Below are positions 1 to 6,042 of a stretch of 11,295 bases of DNA, piece by piece. How positions within the stretch are numbered: position 1 is the stretch's first letter; each line of letters begins with the position of its first letter. The notes beneath the pieces were generated by a model. That model did not search any database, was not told the origin of the DNA, and saw only the letters and a program-made list of their open reading frames with translations. Source of the stretch: CAZRWH01 sp964603905 (GTDB taxonomy: Bacteria > Patescibacteriota > Gracilibacteria > UBA1369 > UBA12470); the NCBI GenBank assembly GCA_964603905.1, contig CAZRWH010000034.1, positions 1 through 11,295 of the forward strand. Reading direction: 5' to 3'. A program made the translations under genes and the position numbers.

Positions 1-1
1 C

Positions 2-76
2 TGGCAGGGGCGCCAGGACTTGAACCCGACCTTTTGGTTTTGGAGACCAACGTGCTACCACTGACACTACGCCCCT
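2..76 (-). tRNA. tRNA-Trp (anticodon CCA)
   Basis: Read on the minus strand it folds as a cloverleaf. The acceptor stem is AGGGGCG with CGCCCCT, and the D-arm stem is GTGT with GCAC. The anticodon stem TTGGT/ACCAA encloses the loop CTCCAAA, giving anticodon CCA. The T-loop is TTCAAGT. The discriminator is G and the CCA tail is encoded at 2-4. This tRNA would read the single UGG codon of the leader peptide at 5944-6015. It lies downstream of tRNA-Cys on the same strand, 71 bases away. Confidence 0.96.
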
Positions 77-92
77 ATTTTTGTTTTTTGGC

Positions 93-146
93 GCCGGTCG
101 CTTCGCTTCCGGCTTATGGTTCCAGAACCGCTTCTCTTTCTGGAAC
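93..146 (-). other. Two hairpins in the tRNA-Cys/tRNA-Trp spacer
   Basis: GTTCCAGAA (119-127) pairs perfectly with TTCTGGAAC (138-146) around a 10-base loop. GCCGG (93-97) pairs with CCGGC (109-113) around an 11-base loop. The first hairpin begins one base after the encoded CCA of tRNA-Cys. Neither is followed by a T-run in the minus direction, so they do not look like intrinsic terminators. A role in processing a tRNA-Cys/tRNA-Trp precursor is inference. Confidence 0.55.
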
Positions 147-147
147 T

Positions 148-223
148 TGGAGGCGACGGTGGGAATCGAACCCACGAATAGCGGTTTTGCAAACCGATGC
201 CTTAACCACTTGGCTACGTCGCC
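148..223 (-). tRNA. tRNA-Cys (anticodon GCA)
   Basis: On the minus strand the acceptor stem GGCGACG pairs with CGTCGCC. The anticodon loop TTGCAAA gives GCA, and the T-loop is TTCGATT. The discriminator is T and CCA is encoded at 148-150. It lies 68 bases downstream of the peptidase gene on the same strand and upstream of tRNA-Trp. Confidence 0.96.
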
Positions 224-291
224 GTTTTTACCTTGTTTTCAAAAAGGACACAAGCAAAGTTATCACCTCACGCCCATATGCGCAAGAAATT

Positions 292-1044
292 TTACGCACT
301 AGGCGGACTAAGATATTTCCAAACACCTCGCCTATTCCAACACCCCCTATCTGCATAATGCTCACGAGGCATTTTTACACCTGACCAATTCGAAACACAT
401 TTCTCATCATTGATCATGATACCTATATGTGCATGTCCCAAAACAATCCTTCCATTACGACGTTTCTTCTGTCTATTCCAAATCACAGCATCACCTTCTC
501 TAGGAGGCCCACTGTGCTCAACCCACCCCTTCCTTTTAAGTGCAGCTTCCGTACCAGCAACAGATAAATTTGGTCTATCTAAGATCCCTGCTCGATAAAG
601 AATCGTACTAGCTACTTGAGCACAAGCAAGATTTCCTCCATCAACTTCTGGACCACGAAATTCTGTACTTCCTACAACACTACGAGCAATTTTAGATATC
701 GCACTACGAGCACCACGAGACAAACCTTCAAGAGAAATATCCGGATTAGCCTCAAATACCTCTCCAGGATCAGATTCATCGCCAGGCTCCAAAAACTCTT
801 TCCATTTATCAGGCACCTTCCCCCCTATCAAACTAATAAAAGAAGCTACCAACAAAGCAGCCTTCTCGAACCCGTTAAGCTTGCTAATATCTTTCGACGC
901 TTCTTCAGCAGCCTCTTCAGGGACAGTATTATCCTGCTCAGCATCTTTAACCGCCCTGTCAGTCGCATCAATTTGGATTTGTTTAAGCTGATCACGAGGA
1001 TTTAAATTCTCTGCAGCTTGTCTTAGTCTATCTCCGAATACCAT
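292..1044 (-). CDS. Putative cysteine peptidase/cell-wall hydrolase (CHAP- or NlpC/P60-like)
   Basis: A 250-residue protein. The C-terminal half (about residues 130-247) has the layout of a papain-like amidase of the CHAP/NlpC-P60 superfamily. A candidate nucleophile Cys141 sits in NLACAQVASTIL, followed by GDAVIW (184-189), a candidate catalytic His in GHAHIGI (His204/His206), and a terminal GVWKYLSP strand. Such enzymes cut peptidoglycan peptides or amide bonds. The first 125 residues are unrecognised, charged and probably helical, with one moderately hydrophobic stretch (about 60-76). There is no N-terminal signal peptide, so export is unclear. The start ATG at 1044 is supported by a TATAAT upstream; an AAGGAG lies 23 bases before the ATG, too far for a normal ribosome site. 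Neighbours are tRNA genes on the same strand. The domain call is moderately sure, the substrate unknown. Confidence 0.72.
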   Translation of the reverse strand: MVFGDRLRQAAENLNPRDQLKQIQIDATDRAVKDAEQDNTVPEEAAEEASKDISKLNGFEKAALLVASFISLIGGKVPDKWKEFLEPGDESDPGEVFEANPDISLEGLSRGARSAISKIARSVVGSTEFRGPEVDGGNLACAQVASTILYRAGILDRPNLSVAGTEAALKRKGWVEHSGPPREGDAVIWNRQKKRRNGRIVLGHAHIGIMINDEKCVSNWSGVKMPREHYADRGCWNRRGVWKYLSPPSA

Positions 1045-1243
1045 TTGGTTTGTTTTTTTTATTTTTCTCCTTAAATTATACCAGAAAANNNNNNNNNNNN
1101 NNNNNNNNNNNNNNNNNNNNNNNNNNNNNNNNNNNNNNNNNNNNNNNNNNNNNNNNNNNNNNNNNNNNNNNNNNNNNNNNNNNNNNNNCCGAATACCATT
1201 TGGTTTGTTTTTTTTATTTTTCTCCTTAAATTATACCAGAAAA
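1034..1243. other. Scaffold gap of 100 N flanked by identical 55-bp ends
   Basis: Positions 1089-1188 are N. The 55 bases before the gap (1034-1088) and the 55 bases after it (1189-1243) are identical, including the 8-T and 5-T runs. This is what overlapping contig ends from a de Bruijn assembler look like, so the true sequence probably has one copy and no gap. The copied segment holds the first codons, leader and -10 box of the peptidase gene. Confidence 0.9.
1075..1080 (-). promoter_or_regulatory. Promoter -10 box of the peptidase gene
   Basis: A perfect TATAAT on the minus strand, 30 bases upstream of the ATG at 1044. The -35 position falls in the N gap. If the gap is collapsed it falls near 1253-1258, where TCGACT is only a weak match. 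The same box is duplicated at 1230-1235 by the assembly overlap. Confidence 0.5.
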
Positions 1244-1271
1244 GCAGTCGATAGTCGAGAGCCGAAAGACA
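1244..1271. repeat. Degenerate 7-bp-period repeat (array 1)
   Basis: Four successive heptamers: GCAGTCG, ATAGTCG, AGAGCCG, AAAGACA. On the minus strand the core reads CGACT. It lies just upstream of the peptidase promoter and is related in period and core to the arrays at 1711, 6206, 7297 and 11094. Confidence 0.6.
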
Positions 1272-1295
1272 TATGCAAAAAACGTGTCTCGACTA
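1252..1295. repeat. 9-bp inverted repeat
   Basis: TAGTCGAGA (1252-1260) is perfectly complementary to TCTCGACTA (1287-1295), with 26 bases between. It is the first of several inverted repeats filling the gene-free stretch 1244-1536. No T-run follows on either strand. Function unknown. Confidence 0.6.
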
Positions 1296-1306
1296 GTGCA
1301 AGAACC

Positions 1307-1334
1307 ATTTTGCGGAGCAAAATACCACCAGTAA
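1307..1334. repeat. Hairpin-ACCACC repeat, copy A
   Basis: ATTTTGC-GGA-GCAAAAT (7-bp stem, 3-base loop) followed directly by ACCACCAGTAA. The same 11-base tail follows copy B at 1459-1469. Shortened tails follow copies C (1637) and D (6204). Confidence 0.65.
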
Positions 1335-1372
1335 CAATAAATTTTATTAGTTAGCGAAAGAGTATCAGCAGT

Positions 1373-1422
1373 GCTCCTCGTTTCTTGAAGGCGTACAAGT
1401 TAGCCTGAAAGAAACAGGAAGC
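1373..1422. other. Long hairpin with tandem GA mismatch (possible structured RNA)
   Basis: GTTTCTT (1380-1386) pairs with AAGAAAC (1409-1415), and AGGC (1389-1392) pairs with GCCT (1403-1406). Between them GA faces GA, which in RNA could form tandem sheared G-A pairs. Outside, TCCT pairs with AGGA and GC with GC, with single-base bulges at 1379 and 1420. That gives 17 Watson-Crick pairs around a 10-base loop. It matches no RNA family I recognise, and the strand of any transcript is not known. Confidence 0.5.
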
Positions 1423-1426
1423 GATG

Positions 1427-1469
1427 CCGCGAAATAGCCGTTTCCGCTTCGCGGAAACACCACCAGTAA
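1427..1469. repeat. Hairpin-ACCACC repeat, copy B, with an alternative stem
   Basis: GTTTCCGC-TTC-GCGGAAAC (1440-1458) is an 8-bp perfect hairpin followed by ACCACCAGTAA. A competing 7-bp pairing, CCGCGAA (1427-1433) with TTCGCGG (1448-1454), uses the same right arm, so the two folds exclude each other. No T-run follows. Confidence 0.6.
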
Positions 1470-1476
1470 ACCATCA

Positions 1477-1530
1477 AAAAAAATGTTAACGACTAAACGT
1501 ATATATTAGTGCAGGAGTTAACATTTTTTT
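1477..1530. terminator. Bidirectional terminator next to tRNA-Lys
   Basis: A 14-bp inverted repeat: seven A plus TGTTAAC (1477-1490) pairs with GTTAACA plus seven T (1517-1530). The loop contains a second short stem, ACTAA/TTAGT (1492-1496/1506-1510). On the minus strand it starts 6 bases after the tRNA-Lys 3' end and ends in a U-run. The stem is AT-rich, so strength is uncertain. Confidence 0.65.
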
Positions 1531-1536
1531 ATCCCA

Positions 1537-1612
1537 TGGTGGGTCAGCAGGGACTCGAACCCTGGACCTGCGGATTAAGAGTCCGTTGCTCTACCAACTG
1601 AGCTACTGACCC
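1537..1612 (-). tRNA. tRNA-Lys (anticodon CTT)
   Basis: Minus-strand cloverleaf with acceptor GGGTCAG/CTGACCC. The D-arm contains AGCTCAGTTGGTAGAGC. The anticodon stem CGGA/TCCG encloses CTCTTAA, giving anticodon CTT. The T-arm is CCAGGGTTCGAGTCCCTG. The discriminator is A, with encoded CCA at 1537-1539. It is divergent from radA. Confidence 0.97.
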
Positions 1613-1618
1613 ATGGAA

Positions 1619-1642
1619 TTTTTGCGGACACAAAGTACCACC
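1619..1642. repeat. Hairpin-ACCACC repeat, copy C
   Basis: TTTTG (1620-1624) pairs with CAAAG (1631-1635, one G-T pair) around CGGACA and is followed by T and ACCACC (1637-1642). It is a degenerate copy of the element at 1307 and 1440. A still weaker relative, TTTG-CGGAA-CAAA without the ACCACC tail, lies at about 1680-1692. Confidence 0.45.
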
Positions 1643-1680
1643 GCTCCCCTGATTAGGCAAGTTAAAAAAATGTTAAATAT

Positions 1681-1710
1681 TTGCGGAACAAAGAGTCAAA
1701 AACATACAAT
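1681..1710 (+). promoter_or_regulatory. Possible radA promoter
   Basis: TACAAT (1705-1710) is a good -10 box. TTGCGG (1681-1686), 18 bases upstream, is a weak -35. Transcription would start near 1717, giving a leader of about 30 bases without a ribosome binding site. Confidence 0.4.
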
Positions 1711-1745
1711 AACACTACTAACTTCTCATTTCTCACTACGCACTA
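1711..1745. repeat. Degenerate 7-bp-period repeat (array 2)
   Basis: Five heptamers: AACACTA, CTAACTT, CTCATTT, CTCACTA, CGCACTA. The array ends two bases before the radA ATG and makes up most of its presumed untranslated leader. Confidence 0.6.
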
Positions 1746-1747
1746 GC

Positions 1748-3004
1748 ATGAAACAAAAATCAATATTCGTATGTAAAAACTGCGGCGCACAAAGCCCAAC
1801 CTGGACAGGACAATGCTCTGAATGCCAGGAATGGAACAGTTTTGAAGAACAAATAATTTCAAAGCAAGACAAGCGCCCAACAGGTATAAAAAGTGCTCCA
1901 ACCAAGACGGTGTCAATCAAAGATTTCCAACCAACGAAACAAAGACGAAACAAAACCGGTATATCAGAACTAGATCGCGTACTTGGAGGAGGATTTATGG
2001 GCGCAAGCTTCACACTTTTAACAGGAGAACCAGGCATAGGAAAATCAACACTAACCCTTCAAATCGCGAACGCAATAGGGTCCAAAAACAAGAAAGTACT
2101 AATCATCTCAGGAGAAGAATCCGAATATCAAATCCAAGAACGTGCAGAAAGGCTAAAAACAACTTCAGAAAACATACAAATCGCCAACGAATCAAAGCTA
2201 GAGAACATATTCGCAACAATCGAGGCAGAACAACCTAAATTTCTGATAATCGATTCCATTCAAGTAATAGGATCCGACAGCATCCAAAGCACCCCAGGAT
2301 CACTAACTCAGGTCCGATTTTGTACAGAAGAACTACTTGGATACTGTAAACGAGCTGGAATTACAACAATCCTAATTGGCCATGTAACAAAAGAAGGCAA
2401 CCTAGCCGGCCCTAAAACTTTAGAACATTTAGTAGACACGGTATTACAGTTTGAAGGAGATAGATATCAAGATTTACGAATTTTAAGAACATCAAAAAAC
2501 AGATTCGGCGCAACAAGCGAAATAGGAATCTTCAAAATGGCAGAAGAAGGACTTACAGAGTGCCCTAACCCATCAGAAGAGATACTTACCCACCGTACAG
2601 AAGATCGAGTCGGATCAATACTGAGCTTGATTGTAGAAGGTTCAAGACCAATAGTCGTAGAAATCCAAGCACTCGTTAATCAAACACATTTCGGATATCC
2701 AAAGCGCACAACTTCGGGATACGACCTTAACAGATTGAACCTGTTAATCGCAGTCCTTCAAAGACATTTTAAGACAGATCTGAGCAATTACGATGTATAC
2801 CTAAACATCACAGGAGGAATACGAGTCAAAGATCCAATAACCGACCAAGCCGTAATAGAAGCACTAATATCATCATATAGACGACTACCTATCCCAAAAA
2901 ACCGTATAGCAATTGGCGAAATGAGTCTAACAGGAGAAATCATAGACAACAAAAGGCTCAAAGCAGCTGAGAAGCAAGCCAGTAAAATGGGGCTCAAAGT
3001 TTAG
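1748..3004 (+). CDS. radA: DNA repair protein RadA/Sms, C-terminally short
   Basis: RadA is a RecA-like ATPase that drives branch migration of recombination intermediates. The 418 residues contain, in order, a zinc finger with Cys9, Cys12, Cys23 and Cys26, a Walker A GEPGIGKST (93-101), a Walker B LIIDS (166-170), the family motif KNRFG (250-254), and a Lon-protease-like domain starting near 290 (EGSRPIVVEIQALV). The start at 1748 is chosen because family members begin just before the zinc finger; the frame is open back to 1613, but that would add 45 unrelated residues. Typical RadA is about 450-460 residues. This one stops at GEMSLTGEI plus 20 residues, lacking roughly 30-35 C-terminal residues of the Lon-like domain. 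No shifted frame downstream restores them. It is divergent from tRNA-Lys and preceded by a heptamer array. Confidence 0.95.
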   Translation: MKQKSIFVCKNCGAQSPTWTGQCSECQEWNSFEEQIISKQDKRPTGIKSAPTKTVSIKDFQPTKQRRNKTGISELDRVLGGGFMGASFTLLTGEPGIGKSTLTLQIANAIGSKNKKVLIISGEESEYQIQERAERLKTTSENIQIANESKLENIFATIEAEQPKFLIIDSIQVIGSDSIQSTPGSLTQVRFCTEELLGYCKRAGITTILIGHVTKEGNLAGPKTLEHLVDTVLQFEGDRYQDLRILRTSKNRFGATSEIGIFKMAEEGLTECPNPSEEILTHRTEDRVGSILSLIVEGSRPIVVEIQALVNQTHFGYPKRTTSGYDLNRLNLLIAVLQRHFKTDLSNYDVYLNITGGIRVKDPITDQAVIEALISSYRRLPIPKNRIAIGEMSLTGEIIDNKRLKAAEKQASKMGLKV

Positions 3005-3063
3005 AATAAAATTCGAAAAACAACTACCATCACAACCACCCCTATCTAAATCCACAAGGAGAC

Positions 3064-3091
3064 TTGACAAAAAGCGAAAAACGTATAAAAT
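3064..3091 (+). promoter_or_regulatory. Promoter of the 686-residue gene
   Basis: Perfect TTGACA (3064-3069), a 16-base spacer, then TAAAAT (3086-3091, 5 of 6). The predicted start near 3098 leaves about 15 bases before the ATG at 3114, with no Shine-Dalgarno sequence. Confidence 0.7.
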
Positions 3092-3113
3092 ATATGCCTT
3101 GTAAACAAATCTT

Positions 3114-5174
3114 ATGAAATCTCCAGCAACGCCAGAAAAATCTAGAATCGGAATAAGAAAATGCGTACACAGAAGCGAATTCGGTACAAAGATTATTAGG
3201 GATACCCGTACAGGCACAAGAAAAGACCAAGAAGAACCAAAGCCAAACGTAACGCATCACATTAGAGAAGTTGCAACAATTGCAGGATTTCAAGATACAA
3301 ACATCCTGTCACAACTTTGGGGATACGACACAGACAACTACAAAGATGATATTTCTGAAATAGGAATGGAGGCAAACGTCTACATTAAACAAATAATGGG
3401 AGAAGACTTTTATAATGGGAAAACACGAGAAGCACCTAGGGAAAAAGACGTCAAAGACATCCATGACATAAGAGAGCTACAACAGATATGCAATTCAACC
3501 CTGCCCAATACTCCAGAAAGACTTTTACGCATAAAACAAGCTTTTACAAAACTAAGGATGATGCACATCCTTGAAGCTGTTAAACGTGGATACGACGAAG
3601 AAAGAATAGCGGCAGCATCTGAACAGCTATATCGAAGATTTGAGCATATCGCAGAAGAAGAGGGCTTAGTTCACGACGACGTACCACTTCTGGAATTAGG
3701 ATCATTTGACCCAGAGGCAATAGACATAGATTTCAAATCATGTGTACACGAAACTCCAAAAAATTGGTCGCGATGTATACAACTAAACATACTAACAGAG
3801 GAATACTTAGAAAAAGTCGAAGAAGAAGATGGCTCAAAACGCACAATCAAAAAACGTAGAGTAGCCGACAAACAACCAGTTCTACATATTTCTCCAGGAA
3901 AATCCAGTTCATCAGTAGTACACAAATGTCTAAACAAAGCTATTGAACAAGTTGACTTGGGTGTTCTTGATGCAACAAGACTAAGAATAGAGTTCCCTCC
4001 AAATACAATTAGCGAAATGACTCAAGCAGAACGAGACAGAGTAATGCACGTGGTCGCCTATATCTTACAAAACATGGGAGGAACAAACCTAATTGCAGGT
4101 GAAGGAAAAGACACATTTAGAACAGGAGGTGGAATCAACAAATACAGTACAAAAAATTCCCAAAGAAGAATAAATTTCAAAGTTTCATACAGACCTAATA
4201 TTTCAGAATCAACACTAAGAATTATCTCTAATCAATTAGAGGCCCTAATTAGAACAGATAATGAGCTTAAAAAACTTCTAGGAATTTCAAAGAAGAAAAG
4301 AACAATCACAATATCAACAGAACGAATCCCGGCAGTTATCAACAGATTAGACAAAAAGATTGCTACCCTGAAAAAGACCCACGCAAATGCTGAAACTCCA
4401 TCAGGCCAAAAAACCAGTTTAACAGCTCAAATCAAGAAGCTAGAAAAAGTTAAATATCTAGTTCGACAACTTGGTTCTGGACTAAAAAGCCAAACGGTAA
4501 TAACTTTATCGCCGAAATTATTACGCAGACACGGGAAACGCCCTATTGTAAACGGACCAATGGGCGTAAGTATCAAGCATCAAAACAGCAAAAAAGATGG
4601 AAAAAAGAGAATGCAACCAGTTGCCCTAGAGATCCAAATTCTTGAACATTCTCCATTAAGTCTTACCGCAGCTGACCATGCAGATTACATTGAAGGTAAA
4701 AACGCAGCCATTCGTGAAAAACTAGGAATAAAAGACAAGGATCCAAACGATGCATTCAAAAGACACATAATGCAATTGGCAGTCGCAATCATGTCAGAAA
4801 ACGACGACATCAAAGAAGAAATAATCCTTGGCGTCAGAAAAGACAGACAGCTTGTTAGTACGATTTCAAGAACCATGCGAGAACACTGCATACATCTTTT
4901 GAGATCTCTATTAACCGAGGACAACCTAGAAATCATAGAAAAAGCCCTTGCTGAAGAGAAAAGCGCAGAAGCAAAACTTTGCATGATGGCAGAAGAAATA
5001 CCATGCCCAAAAATGGCAGCAGAATTAGAAGCTCAAAGAACAGCAATAAGAGATGCTATACCTCTTGTACTAACAATCTCTGAATCCCCACGCACAGGGA
5101 TAAGAAAACTACCTGCCGAGCTAAAAGAAGCAATTGAAACATTGCTAATAAAGTACGACGAAGAAAACTGTTAA
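3114..5174 (+). CDS. Unrecognised 686-residue protein, possibly a divergent RelA/SpoT-like protein
   Basis: I do not recognise this protein with confidence. It is soluble, charged and largely helical, with no signal peptide or membrane segment. Some landmarks follow the order seen in RelA/SpoT (ppGpp) enzymes. There is an H..(R)EVA..AG..D segment (48-61) leading to LWGYDTD..KDDISEIG (68-84), resembling a degraded HD domain. RLLRIKQAFTKLRMMHILEA (136-155) resembles the LIKLADRLHNMRT helix. D286 in LDATRLRIEF resembles the synthetase DLxGIRI strand, and E506 in VALEIQIL followed by HADYIEGK (522-529) resembles EVQIRT..AAHW.YK. A lysine-rich insert of about 140 residues (360-500), partly coiled-coil-like (406-450), separates the last two. 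HD histidines and the GYxSLH motif are not clearly kept, so the similarity may be superficial. It has its own promoter, stands alone, and shares the bases TTAA with the tatD stop. Confidence 0.85.
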   Translation: MKSPATPEKSRIGIRKCVHRSEFGTKIIRDTRTGTRKDQEEPKPNVTHHIREVATIAGFQDTNILSQLWGYDTDNYKDDISEIGMEANVYIKQIMGEDFYNGKTREAPREKDVKDIHDIRELQQICNSTLPNTPERLLRIKQAFTKLRMMHILEAVKRGYDEERIAAASEQLYRRFEHIAEEEGLVHDDVPLLELGSFDPEAIDIDFKSCVHETPKNWSRCIQLNILTEEYLEKVEEEDGSKRTIKKRRVADKQPVLHISPGKSSSSVVHKCLNKAIEQVDLGVLDATRLRIEFPPNTISEMTQAERDRVMHVVAYILQNMGGTNLIAGEGKDTFRTGGGINKYSTKNSQRRINFKVSYRPNISESTLRIISNQLEALIRTDNELKKLLGISKKKRTITISTERIPAVINRLDKKIATLKKTHANAETPSGQKTSLTAQIKKLEKVKYLVRQLGSGLKSQTVITLSPKLLRRHGKRPIVNGPMGVSIKHQNSKKDGKKRMQPVALEIQILEHSPLSLTAADHADYIEGKNAAIREKLGIKDKDPNDAFKRHIMQLAVAIMSENDDIKEEIILGVRKDRQLVSTISRTMREHCIHLLRSLLTEDNLEIIEKALAEEKSAEAKLCMMAEEIPCPKMAAELEAQRTAIRDAIPLVLTISESPRTGIRKLPAELKEAIETLLIKYDEENC

Positions 5175-5869
5175 GCCCTTATTCGCTCGACTTCTTTAGC
5201 AATCTCAACAAGATAACTTGGCTCATTCCTCTCGCCACGGTGATTTTGAGGTGGCAGAAAAGGACAATCGGTCTCAAGCACAAATTGACCTTCGGGCGCC
5301 TCAGCCACTACCCGCCTAAGATCATCATTTTTCGGATAAGTAATAGGGCCTCCAAAACCAAGAGTCCATCCCCTAGCCCAACACTTTTCTGCAAAATCAA
5401 GATCCTCATTAAAGCAATGCAAAGTAACCTGCTCCAAACCTGACTCAACAAGCAAATCAAAGACATCTCCAGCAGACACTCTCATGTGAACACAGACAGG
5501 AAGACCAAGTTCTTTTGCAATAGATAGCTGCTCTCGAAAAACACGCTTCTGAACATCTTCAGGATGCCTCATTCGGAAATAATCAAGCCCGATCTCCCCT
5601 ACTGCAACAATTTCTCCAGCCTTTGCATAATCAACAATTTTTTGGCCAAAATCATCACTCCATTTATTAGCATCACTAGGGTGAACCCCAGCCATAGCCT
5701 CGATACAATCGTACTCTTTTGCCAATTTAACACATCGCTCAGAAGAAACAGGATCAACACCTGGACAAATCATCTTCTCAACTCCAGCATCGAGCGCACG
5801 CTGAATAACCTCTTCCCTGTCGGAATCAAATTTATTAAAGTCTAAATGTGCGTGTGTATCGATTAACAT
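5171..5869 (-). CDS. tatD: TatD family metal-dependent hydrolase
   Basis: TatD proteins are cytoplasmic TIM-barrel hydrolases with DNase activity, linked to DNA repair and quality control. Visible metal and active-site residues are His6 and His8 (DTHAHLD), Glu92 (GEIGLDY), His128 (VCVHMR), His151 (TLHCFN) and Asp201 (ETDCPFLPP), followed by HRGERNEP. The start at 5869 places MLIDTHAHLD at the N-terminus as in the family. The frame is open upstream to 5929, but those 20 residues look like noncoding AT-rich DNA. The product has 232 residues against the usual 255-265: it stops after AKEVERIRA and lacks the final helix (the EEVA..T..NA..LF region). It converges on the 686-residue gene, the two stops overlapping within TTAA at 5171-5174. 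Confidence 0.94.
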   Translation of the reverse strand: MLIDTHAHLDFNKFDSDREEVIQRALDAGVEKMICPGVDPVSSERCVKLAKEYDCIEAMAGVHPSDANKWSDDFGQKIVDYAKAGEIVAVGEIGLDYFRMRHPEDVQKRVFREQLSIAKELGLPVCVHMRVSAGDVFDLLVESGLEQVTLHCFNEDLDFAEKCWARGWTLGFGGPITYPKNDDLRRVVAEAPEGQFVLETDCPFLPPQNHRGERNEPSYLVEIAKEVERIRA

Positions 5870-5892
5870 CGACCTGGAATTTAACAGAAAAT

Positions 5893-5921
5893 TTGACAAA
5901 TTGGAAGTTTTAAAGTAAAAA
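5893..5921 (+). promoter_or_regulatory. Promoter of the shikimate operon leader
   Basis: Perfect TTGACA (5893-5898), a 17-base spacer, then TAAAAA (5916-5921, 4 of 6). Transcription would begin near 5928, about 16 bases before the leader-peptide ATG. It is divergent from tatD, whose ATG is at 5869. Confidence 0.65.
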
Positions 5922-5943
5922 ATAAGCAATCTAATAAATACTC

Positions 5944-6015
5944 ATGCGAGAAGTAAGCCAACAACTCGGACTAAACAGCACTTTTTGGGCTTACTTTTAC
6001 TTTACTCGTTTTTAG
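5944..6015 (+). CDS. Aromatic-rich leader peptide of the shikimate operon
   Basis: A 23-codon ORF starting MREVSQQLGLNS and ending TFWAYFYFTRF, stop TAG. Seven of the last ten residues are aromatic: Phe14, Trp15, Tyr17, Phe18, Tyr19, Phe20, Phe23. It lies directly after a promoter and before an intrinsic terminator, upstream of DAHP synthase, the committed step of Phe, Tyr and Trp synthesis. The peptide itself probably has no function; its translation rate would report charged tRNA-Phe, -Tyr and -Trp. There is no Shine-Dalgarno, as for most genes here. It is too short for ordinary gene finders. Confidence 0.85.
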   Translation: MREVSQQLGLNSTFWAYFYFTRF

Positions 6016-6042
6016 CATGAGATAATACTTCTGACCTGTCGT

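Noticed and set aside
1068..1073. AAGGAG as a ribosome binding site for the peptidase gene.
   Set aside because: It is 23 bases from the ATG and close to the predicted transcription start, so it may not act as one.
1375..1458. A minus-strand short reading frame across the hairpin region.
   Set aside because: It lacks a convincing start and coincides with strong inverted repeats, so structure explains the sequence better than coding.
1613..1747. A longer RadA start at 1613.
   Set aside because: The 45 extra residues adjoin the tRNA, cover a likely promoter and heptamer array, and resemble no RadA.
5870..5929. A longer TatD start at 5929.
   Set aside because: TatD proteins begin at the DTHAHLD strand; the extension covers a divergent promoter.
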